From Methylobacterium sp. J-076 (lineage in GTDB: Bacteria > Pseudomonadota > Alphaproteobacteria > Rhizobiales > Beijerinckiaceae): a DNA stretch of 64,000 bases. Position 1 is the first letter of the stretch. Each line of letters opens with the position of its first letter. This document shows positions 44,118-52,225 of the stretch, piece after piece. The position numbers and the translations under genes were made by a program. The notes beneath the pieces are model-generated. The model ran no database searches and was not told the DNA's origin. It saw only the letters and a program-made list of their open reading frames with translations. The stretch is taken from the NCBI RefSeq assembly GCF_022829405.1, contig NZ_JAKSXW010000129.1:57337-121336 (forward strand), given 5' to 3'.

Positions 44118-44677
44118 GGTCGTGTGAGCCGGAGGGCGGCGAGCGCCGCGTCGAAGCCGGTCAACGGAACGGCGACATCGGCCGGTCGGCCCTTTCCGGT
44201 CCACAGCCGGACCTTGAGTTCTCGACCTCGGCGCATTTCCTGGGCAATCCGGCCGGACAGCGCGAACCCCGCGTGGCAACCGGTGACAGTGCAGGTCTCG
44301 AACAGGACCTTGAACGGGCGCCCCCCATCGACACTCAGCACCATGCCCGGTGCGAGATAGCCGCCCAGAGGCGTCGAAACGATCGCTGCAATCTGGTTGG
44401 AGCGGCCGGCCGGAAGGGCGGTGACCACGAAGACCGACTGGCCCGTCTTCCGGTCCACCTGCCGTTGGACGACCTTGCACGGCTGCGCTGGCTCACTCCC
44501 GGTAGGGCGCTCCGCGGCAGGAGCCGCAGGTCGGTCACAGACCGTTTCCCAGCTGCCGAAGCGCTCGATTGCCGGAGGCGCCGAAGTCGGCTGTCCAACT
44601 TCCGCGGCTGAACCCAGTCGAGTTGTCGCGAGGATAAGTAGAATAGGGCGGATCGCGGGCCGGAACCGCTGCTCCAT
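44114..44677 (-). CDS. invasion-associated locus B (IalB)-family protein
   Basis: Exported protein of 187 residues. After a signal region (PILLILATTRLGSAAE) it has the IalB core: ERFGSWETVCDRP near the start, a pair of cysteines in FETCTVTGCHAGFAL, and a GxPLxG-like region. IalB-family proteins are periplasmic or surface-associated in Bartonella and other Alphaproteobacteria; their molecular role is poorly known. It is the first gene of the secretion operon and its stop overlaps the start of the short TpsA. The start is uncertain: ATG at 44677 or GTG at 44707. Linkage to TPS genes hints at a shared role at the cell surface. Confidence 0.8.
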   Translation of the reverse strand: MEQRFRPAIRPILLILATTRLGSAAEVGQPTSAPPAIERFGSWETVCDRPAAPAAERPTGSEPAQPCKVVQRQVDRKTGQSVFVVTALPAGRSNQIAAIVSTPLGGYLAPGMVLSVDGGRPFKVLFETCTVTGCHAGFALSGRIAQEMRRGRELKVRLWTGKGRPADVAVPLTGFDAALAALRLTRP

Positions 44678-45210
44678 CCTTGTCAGTGAGAGCGCAGGGC
44701 TAAACACGACTCAACATTCGCCCCAACAGCCGATTTACCGGCTCACGAAATCACGGCGCAGGCAAACGAATGCCGTCAGGCGGGGGCGTGGATGCATCCA
44801 CTGGCCTCAAATGCCCCGATTCGTCTCTTTATAATCCGCAAATCGAATGAATTCGAGTCATTTTTGCCGAGATGGCCCGTAATTGCATGATCATAATTCG
44901 ATCCGACAGGGCGTTCGGCAGAAGGGCGGTCGTCCTGAGATTATCAATATTTGAATTAACGGCATTCTCGAATGCAATTCACGACGAATGCGATACGAAT
45001 TAGCTTCTGCTCAATTCCCCTGCTTCGCGCCCCCGACCCTCCCGCTCCGGTGGACAGCCCGCCTCCCGCACACGCTCCGTCCGCTCCCACAGTCCAGTCG
45101 AACGGGCATGGGGTCTGGGACGCCGCGTCATCGGACGCAAGCGGGTCGAGACCATGAGTGGGACGTCGTTCAAGGCTCGTTCCGGGTAGAGACTCATCGC
45201 TCGATGAGCA
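44678..45210. other. intergenic region, probable promoter of the TPS operon
   Basis: No gene recognised. About 44820-45010 is AT-rich against a GC-rich background and lies upstream of the minus-strand IalB-like gene, so the operon promoter probably lies here. The kinase gene at 45211 also points leftward and ends at this region. Confidence 0.55.
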
Positions 45211-47106
45211 TCAGCGCTGGGGAGGCGCGGCGCCGATCGCCCGGCGCAGCACGCGGCCCACCTGCGCGGCCGAGTAGGGTTTGTGGAGCAACTCGAAGCC
45301 GTGGCTGTCCTCAAGGGCCAGGACATGGCTGTAGCCCGAGGCCAGGATCACCGGCAGTGTCGGGATCCGGAGGCGCAACGCCCTCGCGAGCGCGATGCCG
45401 CCCATGCCCGGCATGACGACGTCGGAGAACACCGCCTGGAAGCCCGCGCCGTCCGTCCCGAGGCGTTCGAGCGCCTCCTCCGCGTTGACGACCCACTCGG
45501 GGGCGTAGCCGAGATCCTCCAGGATCTGGCTGCAGAAGCCTCCGACCTCCAGGTTGTCCTCCACGAGCAGGATGCGCTGACCGAGGCCGGCCGGCGACAG
45601 GGCGGCGTCCGGGTCGGGGACGGGGGCTTCGGCGGCGCCGGAGGAAACCTCGGGCAGGTAGAGGGTGAAGGTCGTCCCCTTGCCGCTCTCGCTCGTCACG
45701 TCCACGTCGCCGCCGGATTGCTTGGCGAACCCGAACACCTGGGACAGGCCGAGCCCCGTGCCGCGCCCGACGGCCTTGGTCGTGAAGAACGGCTCGAAGA
45801 TGCGCCCGAGGACCTCATGGGCGATGCCCGTGCCGGTGTCGGCGAGCGAGACTGCCACGAACGGCCCCCGCGAGCCGGCATGGCCCCGGATCGTCGGCAT
45901 GGCCTGCCCGGCCGCCACCCGCATCGTCAGCGTCCCGCTGCCGTCCATGGCGTCGCGGGCGTTGACGGCGATGTTCACCAGGGCCGTCTCGAACTGATTG
46001 AGGTCGGCGCGCACCTGGGCCGGTCTGTGCGACATCTCGATTCTGACGTGGATGCGCGCGCCGGTGATGGTGTCGAGCATCTCGGCCACGCCCCGCAGGC
46101 GTTCGCTGACCTCGAACACCTCGGGCTTGAGGGATTGACGGCGGGCGAAGGCGAGGAGCTGGCCGGTCAGCTTGGCGGCGCGGTCGACCGTGTCGGAGAC
46201 GGCGTCCATGTACCGCTTGCGCCGGTCCTCCGGCAGATCCGGACGGCGGAGGAAGTCGACGGACGAGCGGATGATGGTCAGCAGGTTGTTGAAGTCGTGC
46301 GCGACGCCGCCGGTCAATTGCCCGACCGCTTCGAGCTTCTGCGATTGCCGCAGGTCCTGCTCCATCCGCTCACGCTCGGCCGCCTCGGCGAGGAGCCGGG
46401 CGTTCGCCTGCGCGAGCTCGGCGGTCCGCGCGGCCACTTGGCTCTCCAGGAAGGCGCCCGCCTCGCGCAGGAGCACGGCTTGCGCCTCCAACTCGGCGTG
46501 GAGCGCCACCACGCCCCGGTTCGTCTCGGAGAGTTCCTGGTTCAGCCGCTGGGTTTCCTCCTCGCGCTCGGCGAGCGCGGCGAGGCTGCGCAGAAGCTCC
46601 CGGTTCTGCTCGCGCAGGGCGACCAGCGGTTCTTCCGTCCTGGCCCGGGCGACATCCTCGGCGAGGATCGCGAGCCTGCGACCCGTGAAGCTTTCGGCGC
46701 CGGACGGGAGCCGCTTCCCGAACGTCACGACCGTGCCTTGGCCGGTGGCGGTGTGAACCTCGAAGCGATCCATCAGCCGCCGCGAGCCGGTGATGCCGAT
46801 GCCGAGGCCCGTCGTCGAGCGGAAGCGACCTTCGAGGATGGCGTCGAGTTCGGCGATGCCCGGCCCCTTGTCGCTCACTCGGATCACCAGGAACTGCTCG
46901 CCCCTGTCCTGATCGAGGCCGTACTCGATGCGGCCGCCACTGGCGTAGCCGTAGGCGTTGCGCGCGATCTCGGACACCGCCGTGGCGATGCGGGTCTGGT
47001 CCTGGACCTCGAACCCGAGCCGCTCCGCCAGCCGGCGCACGCGCTGGCGCACCGTCACGATGTCGTCCTCGTGCTCGATGGCACTGGTGAGGAGCGGCTT
47101 CCTCAT
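45211..47106 (-). CDS. hybrid histidine kinase with RsbT-like input domain
   Basis: Cytoplasmic kinase of 631 residues and the last gene of the stressosome operon. Residues about 1-130 are a GHKL domain closely resembling the RsbT-like protein two genes upstream (VRQRVRRLAERLGFEVQDQT, then SEIARNAYGYASGG). A long coiled coil (about 145-245) links to HisKA (GGVAHDFNNLLT, phosphoacceptor histidine near 268), HATPase (NIAVNARDAMDG, TGLGLSQVFGF) and a receiver with aspartate near 561 (FSDVVMPGMGGIALA). The ATG at 47106 overlaps the TGA of the phosphatase gene (TGATG). There is no PAS, GAF or membrane segment, so the stressosome itself is the likely signal source: an RsbT-type switch fused to a phosphorelay. 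The phosphotransfer target is not in the window. Confidence 0.9.
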   Translation of the reverse strand: MRKPLLTSAIEHEDDIVTVRQRVRRLAERLGFEVQDQTRIATAVSEIARNAYGYASGGRIEYGLDQDRGEQFLVIRVSDKGPGIAELDAILEGRFRSTTGLGIGITGSRRLMDRFEVHTATGQGTVVTFGKRLPSGAESFTGRRLAILAEDVARARTEEPLVALREQNRELLRSLAALAEREEETQRLNQELSETNRGVVALHAELEAQAVLLREAGAFLESQVAARTAELAQANARLLAEAAERERMEQDLRQSQKLEAVGQLTGGVAHDFNNLLTIIRSSVDFLRRPDLPEDRRKRYMDAVSDTVDRAAKLTGQLLAFARRQSLKPEVFEVSERLRGVAEMLDTITGARIHVRIEMSHRPAQVRADLNQFETALVNIAVNARDAMDGSGTLTMRVAAGQAMPTIRGHAGSRGPFVAVSLADTGTGIAHEVLGRIFEPFFTTKAVGRGTGLGLSQVFGFAKQSGGDVDVTSESGKGTTFTLYLPEVSSGAAEAPVPDPDAALSPAGLGQRILLVEDNLEVGGFCSQILEDLGYAPEWVVNAEEALERLGTDGAGFQAVFSDVVMPGMGGIALARALRLRIPTLPVILASGYSHVLALEDSHGFELLHKPYSAAQVGRVLRRAIGAAPPQR

Positions 47107-48104
47107 CACGCCCGCTCCCGCACGACGAGCACGGTGGCGTCGTCCCGGGACCTCGCGAAGTCGCGATAGATCACGCCGGCCACGAGCGTCGGATGGGCCA
47201 CCGCGAGGCCCGGGTGGGCGTCCAGCGACCACGCCGTCGCGATCCCGTCCGAGCACGCCACGAACAGGTCGTCCGGGTGCAGGCGGTACTCGAACTCCTG
47301 GATGCGCCGCGCCGCGTGCCCCGCGGTCCCGGCGAGGCTCACGGTCCGCTTGATCACGCTGCCAGAGACGACCGCGCCCAGCACGTTGCCGATGCCCGCG
47401 AACGCGAGGATGCCCCGATCCCGCTCGTAGCGTGCGACGGAGACCGCACCGCCGCGCGTATGCGACAGGCCGACATGGATGGCGGACAGAATCGCCGCGG
47501 GCGTCTTGTCCTGATGCCGTCGAAACAGCTTCAGCGCCTCCTCGGACGCCTTGGCGGCCTCCGGTCCGTGGCCGAGGCCGTCCGACACCACGGCGGTCCA
47601 GCCATCGGCACGCTCGCGCACGGCGTAGGCGTCGCCGTTGGCGGTCTCGCCCTTCAGGGGCACCGCCACCGCCCCGAAACCCGGCATCGCGTCCGAAGCG
47701 GTTCTCCGTTCGATCGACAGGCGGGCCAGGACCGCCGTGCCCAGCCCGGGGCGAGACACGATGTCGAAGGCGTCGGAGAGGCGCCGCACCGCGCCGAGGC
47801 CCTCGCCGGCGCTGCCGCCGGTGGAGTGTCCGTCCGTCAGGGCCAAGCCGAGGTTCGAGACACCGTGACCCTTGTCGAGCGCAAGGATCTCGACGCCCGC
47901 GCCGGTCCCGTCCTCGTAGGTGCCGACCAGGACCTCGCCCGGCACGCCGTACTTGACGACGTTGGTGGCGAGCTCGGTCACCACGAGCGCCACGCGGCCG
48001 GCGGCGGTCTCGTCGAACCCGATGGACTGGGCGACGGCCACCGCGCGCCGTCGGGCCTCGGCAACCTGACTCGCTTCCGTGACGGTCACCCGGTCCATGT
48101 TCAT
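47106..48104 (-). CDS. SpoIIE/PP2C phosphatase with N-terminal GHKL domain (RsbX-like)
   Basis: Protein of 332 residues with two parts. Residues about 1-130 form an anti-sigma-type GHKL ATPase domain (VTELATNVVKYG N-box, GEGLGAVRRLSD G-box). Residues about 140-332 form a SpoIIE/PP2C phosphatase domain with the metal-binding SDGLGHG near 175 and CSDGI near 285. In Bacillus, RsbX is the small phosphatase that resets RsbR and RsbS after stress; the extra GHKL domain here is not in RsbX. The ATG at 48104 overlaps the TGA of the RsbT-like gene (ATGA); a GTG six bases earlier is the alternative. A reset role on the upstream STAS proteins is inferred from gene order. Confidence 0.88.
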   Translation of the reverse strand: MNMDRVTVTEASQVAEARRRAVAVAQSIGFDETAAGRVALVVTELATNVVKYGVPGEVLVGTYEDGTGAGVEILALDKGHGVSNLGLALTDGHSTGGSAGEGLGAVRRLSDAFDIVSRPGLGTAVLARLSIERRTASDAMPGFGAVAVPLKGETANGDAYAVRERADGWTAVVSDGLGHGPEAAKASEEALKLFRRHQDKTPAAILSAIHVGLSHTRGGAVSVARYERDRGILAFAGIGNVLGAVVSGSVIKRTVSLAGTAGHAARRIQEFEYRLHPDDLFVACSDGIATAWSLDAHPGLAVAHPTLVAGVIYRDFARSRDDATVLVVRERA

Positions 48105-48505
48105 TTCCACCGGGCGATCATGACGCGTGTGCCGACGCCGGGCGTCGACTCGATGTGGAACTCGTTCGAGAGGCGCTTGGCGCCGCCCAGGCCGAGGCCG
48201 AGGCCCTTGCCGGAGGTGTAGTGGTCCGTCATCGCCTGCTCGATGTCCCCGATGCCCGGGCCGTGGTCCTCGAAGGTCAGGCGCAGGCCCTTGCGCGTCC
48301 CGGCCTGGACGATCTCCGCGCGGACCTCACCGCCCCCACCGTAATCGAGGGTGTTGCGCGCGAGCTCGCTCGCGGCGGTGACGATCTTCGTCTGATCGAC
48401 GAGCCCGAGGCCGATGCCGATGGCGAGGGCACGCACCCGCTGCCTCACGCGGACGACGTCGTCGCCGGAGCGGATGGGGACGGTCTCAGTCCTCGAGACC
48501 GTCAC
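48101..48505 (-). CDS. rsbT: RsbT-like serine/threonine kinase, stressosome switch protein
   Basis: GHKL-type protein kinase of 134 residues, matching the size of RsbT. It has the N-box SELARNTLDYGGG, the G1 box EDHGPGIGD and a glycine-rich G2 box GKGLGLGLGGAKRLSN. In the Bacillus pathway RsbT phosphorylates RsbR and RsbS inside the stressosome and, once released, activates a downstream partner. The gene overlaps the end of the RsbS-like gene by 20 bases and the start of the phosphatase gene. The usual Bacillus partner RsbU is absent; the two downstream proteins with similar GHKL domains are the candidates. Start chosen at the ATG at 48505. Confidence 0.92.
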   Translation of the reverse strand: MTVSRTETVPIRSGDDVVRVRQRVRALAIGIGLGLVDQTKIVTAASELARNTLDYGGGGEVRAEIVQAGTRKGLRLTFEDHGPGIGDIEQAMTDHYTSGKGLGLGLGGAKRLSNEFHIESTPGVGTRVMIARWK

Positions 48506-48887
48506 GGTCGCTCCGATACCCCTCGCCGTCCTCGGCCAAGCGCGCCTTCAACAGGGCCATGCCGCGCTCGACATTGAGGGCCGTCCTGATGCCGGTGAGC
48601 TCCAGGCCGAGCTCGACCAGCGTGATGGCGACCGCCGGCCGCATGCCGGCCAGGACCGTTTCGGCGTCGAGGACGCGGGAGACGGCGGCGATGCTCACCA
48701 GCATGCGCCCGATGAAGGAGTCGACGATGTCGAGCGCGGAGATCTCGATGAGCACGCCGCGCGCGCCGGTGCGCGCGATCATCGCCGTCAGGTCTTCCTC
48801 CAGGGCCAGCGCGAGGCGGTCGTGCATGTCGACCTGGATGGTGACGATCAGGACGCCGCCGAGCTTGAGGATCGGGATGCGGTCCAT
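48486..48887 (-). CDS. rsbS: RsbS-like STAS-domain stressosome scaffold protein
   Basis: Single STAS-domain protein of 133 residues. It aligns well by eye with RsbS: IPILKLGGVLIVTIQVDMHD at the start, then DIVDSFIGRML with the phosphorylatable serine at S57 (equivalent to S59 of Bacillus RsbS), and RPAVAITLVELG. RsbS and RsbR build the stressosome shell and hold RsbT. The start is taken as the ATG at 48887, four bases after the RsbR-like stop; an upstream frame to 48911 overlaps that gene. The C-terminus overlaps the RsbT-like gene by 20 bases, so the three are translationally linked. Confidence 0.93.
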   Translation of the reverse strand: MDRIPILKLGGVLIVTIQVDMHDRLALALEEDLTAMIARTGARGVLIEISALDIVDSFIGRMLVSIAAVSRVLDAETVLAGMRPAVAITLVELGLELTGIRTALNVERGMALLKARLAEDGEGYRSDRDGLED

Positions 48888-48891
48888 GTCC

Positions 48892-49770
48892 TCAGCGGCG
48901 CTCCTCGGCAACCGTCGCCTGCTGGCGCACCACTTTGCGGCCGGTCCGCTTCAGGGCGAGGGCGAAGGCGTCGGCCAGGGTCGCCTTGGAGACGACGTTC
49001 AGCTCGACGCCGAGATGAACCATGGTCTGCGCGATCTGCGGCCGGATGCCGGAGACGATGCAGTCGGCGCCCATCAGCCGGGCCGCCGCGACGGTCTTGA
49101 GGAGATGCTGGGCCACCAGGGTGTCGACGGTCGGCACGCCGGTGATGTCGATGATGGCGATCTCGGCCTCCTCATCGACGATGGCCTGGAGCAGGTTCTC
49201 CATCACGACGCCGGTCCGCGCGCTGTCGAGGGTGCCGATGAGCGGCAGCGCGAGGATGCCGTCCCAGAGCCGGACCACCGGCGTGGAGAGTTCGGCGATC
49301 TCCTGCCCCTGGCGCCCGATGACCTCCTCGCGGCTGGACAGGAACACCTCCATGGTGTGCAGGCCGAGCCGATCCAGCACCTTCCCTGCGGCCCATACGC
49401 CTGCCGCCAGCGCCGAGGCGTCCGCGGCCGACTTGCGCCGCAGCGCCTCGAAGATCGGCTCCTTGAGCGAGAAGACGAAGTTGGCGGTGTCGGTCGGCGT
49501 GAACCCCTGGATGGCCCGCGAGCGCGAGATGTCGGCGAGGCTCTCGCGCAGCGGGGCATAGCTTTCCGCGTCCGCATCGACGCCGCCGGACGAAAGTCCG
49601 TCCCGGAGCTGGCCGAACACGGCCTTGGCCTGGGTCCGGAGTTCGGCCTCGCGGATCCGTCCGCTCTGCAGGGCGGTGCTGTCCCGCAGCGAGACGTTCC
49701 AGGCTTCGAGGATGGCGGCCTCGTCTTCCGCAAGCGTCCTTTTCAGGACCTTGACGCCGTCCATGCTCAT
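48892..49770 (-). CDS. rsbR: RsbR-like stressosome sensor/scaffold protein
   Basis: Protein of 292 residues with the two-part RsbR layout. The N-terminal half (about residues 10-150) is an all-helical region in the position of the globin-like sensor domain. A linker helix leads to the C-terminal STAS domain (about 165-285). Both phosphorylation sites known from Bacillus RsbRA are conserved: T217 in GVPTVDT (T171 equivalent) and T249 in RPQIAQT (T205 equivalent). The ATG at 49770 has GGGGGAG upstream. It is the first gene of the operon, transcribed away from an AT-rich region that probably holds the promoter. The signal sensed by the N-terminal domain cannot be read from sequence. Confidence 0.92.
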   Translation of the reverse strand: MSMDGVKVLKRTLAEDEAAILEAWNVSLRDSTALQSGRIREAELRTQAKAVFGQLRDGLSSGGVDADAESYAPLRESLADISRSRAIQGFTPTDTANFVFSLKEPIFEALRRKSAADASALAAGVWAAGKVLDRLGLHTMEVFLSSREEVIGRQGQEIAELSTPVVRLWDGILALPLIGTLDSARTGVVMENLLQAIVDEEAEIAIIDITGVPTVDTLVAQHLLKTVAAARLMGADCIVSGIRPQIAQTMVHLGVELNVVSKATLADAFALALKRTGRKVVRQQATVAEERR

Positions 49771-50602
49771 CAAATCTCCCCCATCACGATGGTGCAGCCC
49801 CCATCCCGATCCAGAGCCTCTCGATAGGCGGCCTCGCGACGAAGGGGAAGATCACGGCAAGTGACTCCGCGCATTCGGCGTTCCACTGTATCTCGTTGAC
49901 ATCGGCAACAAAGAACACGGCCTTGCCAAGGCCGTCACTTTTGCGTTGGCAAACGAGGATGTCGCAGCCCAAGATAACTTACATGAAGAATGCAGGCTGC
50001 CTTATTATCCGGTTTTCTTCCAAATTCCAGCAACGAATGCGACAAAAACGACAACATAAGTTAGGTTAGGCCCCTAGAGCCGCGGCAAACATCCAAGACA
50101 ATGCGGTTGCTCTGGCGGGAGCGCGCCTGCATTGACACCGGATCCGCCCTCGATGGTGAGGCGCCAGGTTTCCAGGTCGAGGTCCGGTCGGAGGCGCGCA
50201 GTCGGCCGAGGGGCGGTTCGGCCCTGTGGGGCTGATCCCCGTGGACGATCAGGCGAGCCGTGCGCGCGGAGAGGCGCGACATCGGGGCTCCCGTTCGGGC
50301 GAGGACCGGGGGTGAACGCGCCGGCAGCGGTGAGGCTCAATCGACACCCCGGAGACAGCCGGAGCGAAGTCGCCATGCGCGCGTTTGCGCAACGTTGCCG
50401 GACGGCCGACGAAGGGGCTCTCCCGCCACACGACGGGAGCGGTCCGCGCGGGAGGCATGGGTCGGCGGGGGACCGTCCGCTTTTCCGGCGGCCCAGCGCC
50501 GACGCATACCGAGGGGGTTTCCCGAAAGCGGCCATCCTGACGCGTCCATGCCGACGGCCGAGGGTGGGTCGGCATCGTACCCAGCGCGGAGATTGGACGA
50601 TC
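49771..50602. other. divergent intergenic region, AT-rich in part
   Basis: Lies between the start of the RsbR-like gene (minus) and the acetyltransferase gene (plus). About 49860-50080 is AT-rich and likely holds the stressosome promoter. The rest is GC-rich with no supported gene. I looked for an EcfG-type GGAAC/CGTT pair before the RsbR-like gene and found GGAAC but no matching CGTT. Confidence 0.55.
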
Positions 50603-51157
50603 ATGAGAACCGAGAAGCAAAAGATGCTTGCGGGGGACGCCTACCGGCCGGGCGACCCGGAACTGGCGAGGGACGCTCAGCGTGCGCGGGAGTGGATGGT
50701 TCGCTACAACGCGACCCTTGGGGCATCCCCTGCCGAGCGGCGCGTATTGTTGCGCGAACTCTTCGCTTCCGTCGGCGAGGGCGCGGTGGTGCGCCCGCCC
50801 TTCCATTGCGACTATGGTCAGCACATCTCCATCGGCGACGGAGCGTTCTTGAATTTCAACTGCGTGATCCTCGATGTCGCTCCCGTCGCGATCGGCGCGC
50901 TGACGCAGGTCGGACCGGGCGTGCAATTCCTCACCGCCGACCATCCGCGTGATCCCGCGCTTCGGCGCGCGGGGGTCGAAAGCGGACGGCCGATCACCGT
51001 CGGGGCAAACGTCTGGATTGGAGGCGGCGCACTGATCCTGCCGGGGATCACGGTGGGGGACGATGCCATCATCGGTGCGGGGGCAGTCGTGACCCGCGAT
51101 GTGCCCGCCGGCGCCACCGTGGTGGGAAACCCGGCCCGGCCGCGCGGCACGCCGTAA
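50603..51157 (+). CDS. hexapeptide-repeat O-acetyltransferase (LacA/Maa/NodL family)
   Basis: Left-handed beta-helix acetyltransferase of 184 residues, the normal size for maltose/galactoside O-acetyltransferases. The N-terminal helical cap (EKQKMLAGDAYRPGDPELARDAQRA) is the Maa domain. Hexapeptide repeats follow: ISIGDGAFLNFNCVILD, then VGANVWIGGGALILPGITVGDDAIIGAGAVVTRDVPAGATVVGNPAR. The catalytic histidine of the family lies in FLTADHPRD (near residue 114). The ATG at 50603 is preceded by a weak GGAGATTGGA. It acetylates a sugar or sugar-derived hydroxyl in this family; the substrate is unknown and no nod or lac genes flank it. Confidence 0.93.
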   Translation: MRTEKQKMLAGDAYRPGDPELARDAQRAREWMVRYNATLGASPAERRVLLRELFASVGEGAVVRPPFHCDYGQHISIGDGAFLNFNCVILDVAPVAIGALTQVGPGVQFLTADHPRDPALRRAGVESGRPITVGANVWIGGGALILPGITVGDDAIIGAGAVVTRDVPAGATVVGNPARPRGTP

Positions 51158-51500
51158 GGGCGAATCGATCTCCTCCGAACGTTCTGCGTGCGAACCCGCC
51201 GTCGGACAGCTTCGATGAAGCCATCGCCGGTCTTGAACAGCGGGAGGTCGCTGCCTGCGATGGGACTCTGGAGGGCTCCACGTCCGGTGCGCGAGCGATG
51301 CATTTCACGGCGGTGACGGGGAACCGTGCGATTTTGCCCCAAGGGGCCGGTGATCCGCGAAGGCGCTTCAGGACCTAGTTCAACCCCCGTGTCCCCACGC
51401 TCTCGGACCGGAAATCCGTTGGTGCCGATCTTCCAACGCGACCCCTCCCCGACCGAACGCCGCGAGCCACTGCGGATCCCTGTCGTTCGAGGCTCTGACC
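51158..51500. other. intergenic, no gene recognised
   Basis: GC-rich spacer with only unsupported open frames; it precedes a small exported protein gene. Confidence 0.5.
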
Positions 51501-51779
51501 ATGCGCATTCTTTCCGTCGGTGCATTCGCTCTCACCGTCATGGCAACGCCCGTTCTCGCGTTGGACTCGGGGGACACGATGCAAGCCTGGGCGGGAGCAT
51601 CGCCCACCGAAAAAGACAATCTCCTGCGCAAGCTGGACGCGGGGAGCGGCGGAGATGCCTCCCGAGAGCGCGTGCGTTCTTGCCTCGACGACACCTCACA
51701 CGCCACGGGCCATTCGAATCTGCCAATCTCGGAGGTGGCGAAGGCGTGCTCCGAGCAATCCGCGCGGGAAAACATATAG
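51501..51779 (+). CDS. small exported hypothetical protein
   Basis: Protein of 92 residues with a Sec signal at residues 1-20 (LSVGAFALTVMATPVLA) and a likely cut after LALD or ALA. The mature part (about 70 residues) is polar and helical, with two cysteines (RSCLDD and AKACSEQ) that could form a disulfide in the periplasm. I do not recognise a family. A GAGG lies nine bases before the ATG. No operon partner is evident. Confidence 0.6.
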   Translation: MRILSVGAFALTVMATPVLALDSGDTMQAWAGASPTEKDNLLRKLDAGSGGDASRERVRSCLDDTSHATGHSNLPISEVAKACSEQSARENI

Positions 51780-51952
51780 CCGCCTCACGTCCGTGATGAC
51801 TGCTCGGTGTTCTGAGCCCGAAGCCGACACGCGTGACGCAGGTCTGGTCGTTGAGCTGACGCGGAGGCCATGACCTGCCGCGTGCAGGCCGCGTGGTCGG
51901 GCAGCAGACGCATCCGTCGGCGCCGCGGGTGTGCCGCGGCGCCGGCCTCGCA

Positions 51953-52225
51953 TCAGTAGGCGACGTAGCCGCCGGCGCCTTGGGCTGGGCGCCCGGCAGG
52001 GTTGGCGCCTGCGGACGGGGTGGCCTCCCGGCGCCCCGCCTGCCGGTTGGCCAGGGCACGGCCGGCGGCGCACCCGCCGACGGCGCCGAGGACGCCATGC
52101 CCGGCATAGTGGCCGGCGATGCCTCCGACGATGGCGCCCTTGATGCAGCCCTTCGCCTCGGCTGCCTGACCGGCGGCCAGAAGGGCACTCGCCGCCATAG
52201 CGGCCACGGCGACACGCTTCATCAT
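51953..52225 (-). CDS. small exported glycine-zipper protein
   Basis: Protein of 90 residues with a signal peptide (AVAAMAASALLAAGQAAEA, residues 6-24). It has a glycine-zipper stretch GCIKGAIVGGIAGHYAGHGVLGAVGGCAAG and then an Arg/Ala/Pro-rich tail. Such proteins are often envelope- or stress-associated in Alphaproteobacteria; no precise function is known. AAGGAGA is well placed before the ATG at 52225; a second ATG follows at once. Two cysteines in the zipper may form a disulfide. Confidence 0.72.
   Translation of the reverse strand: MMKRVAVAAMAASALLAAGQAAEAKGCIKGAIVGGIAGHYAGHGVLGAVGGCAAGRALANRQAGRREATPSAGANPAGRPAQGAGGYVAY

Noticed and set aside
49784..49972. 62-codon minus-strand frame upstream of the RsbR-like gene
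   Set aside because: No family features and no convincing start signal; it lies in the AT-rich promoter region.
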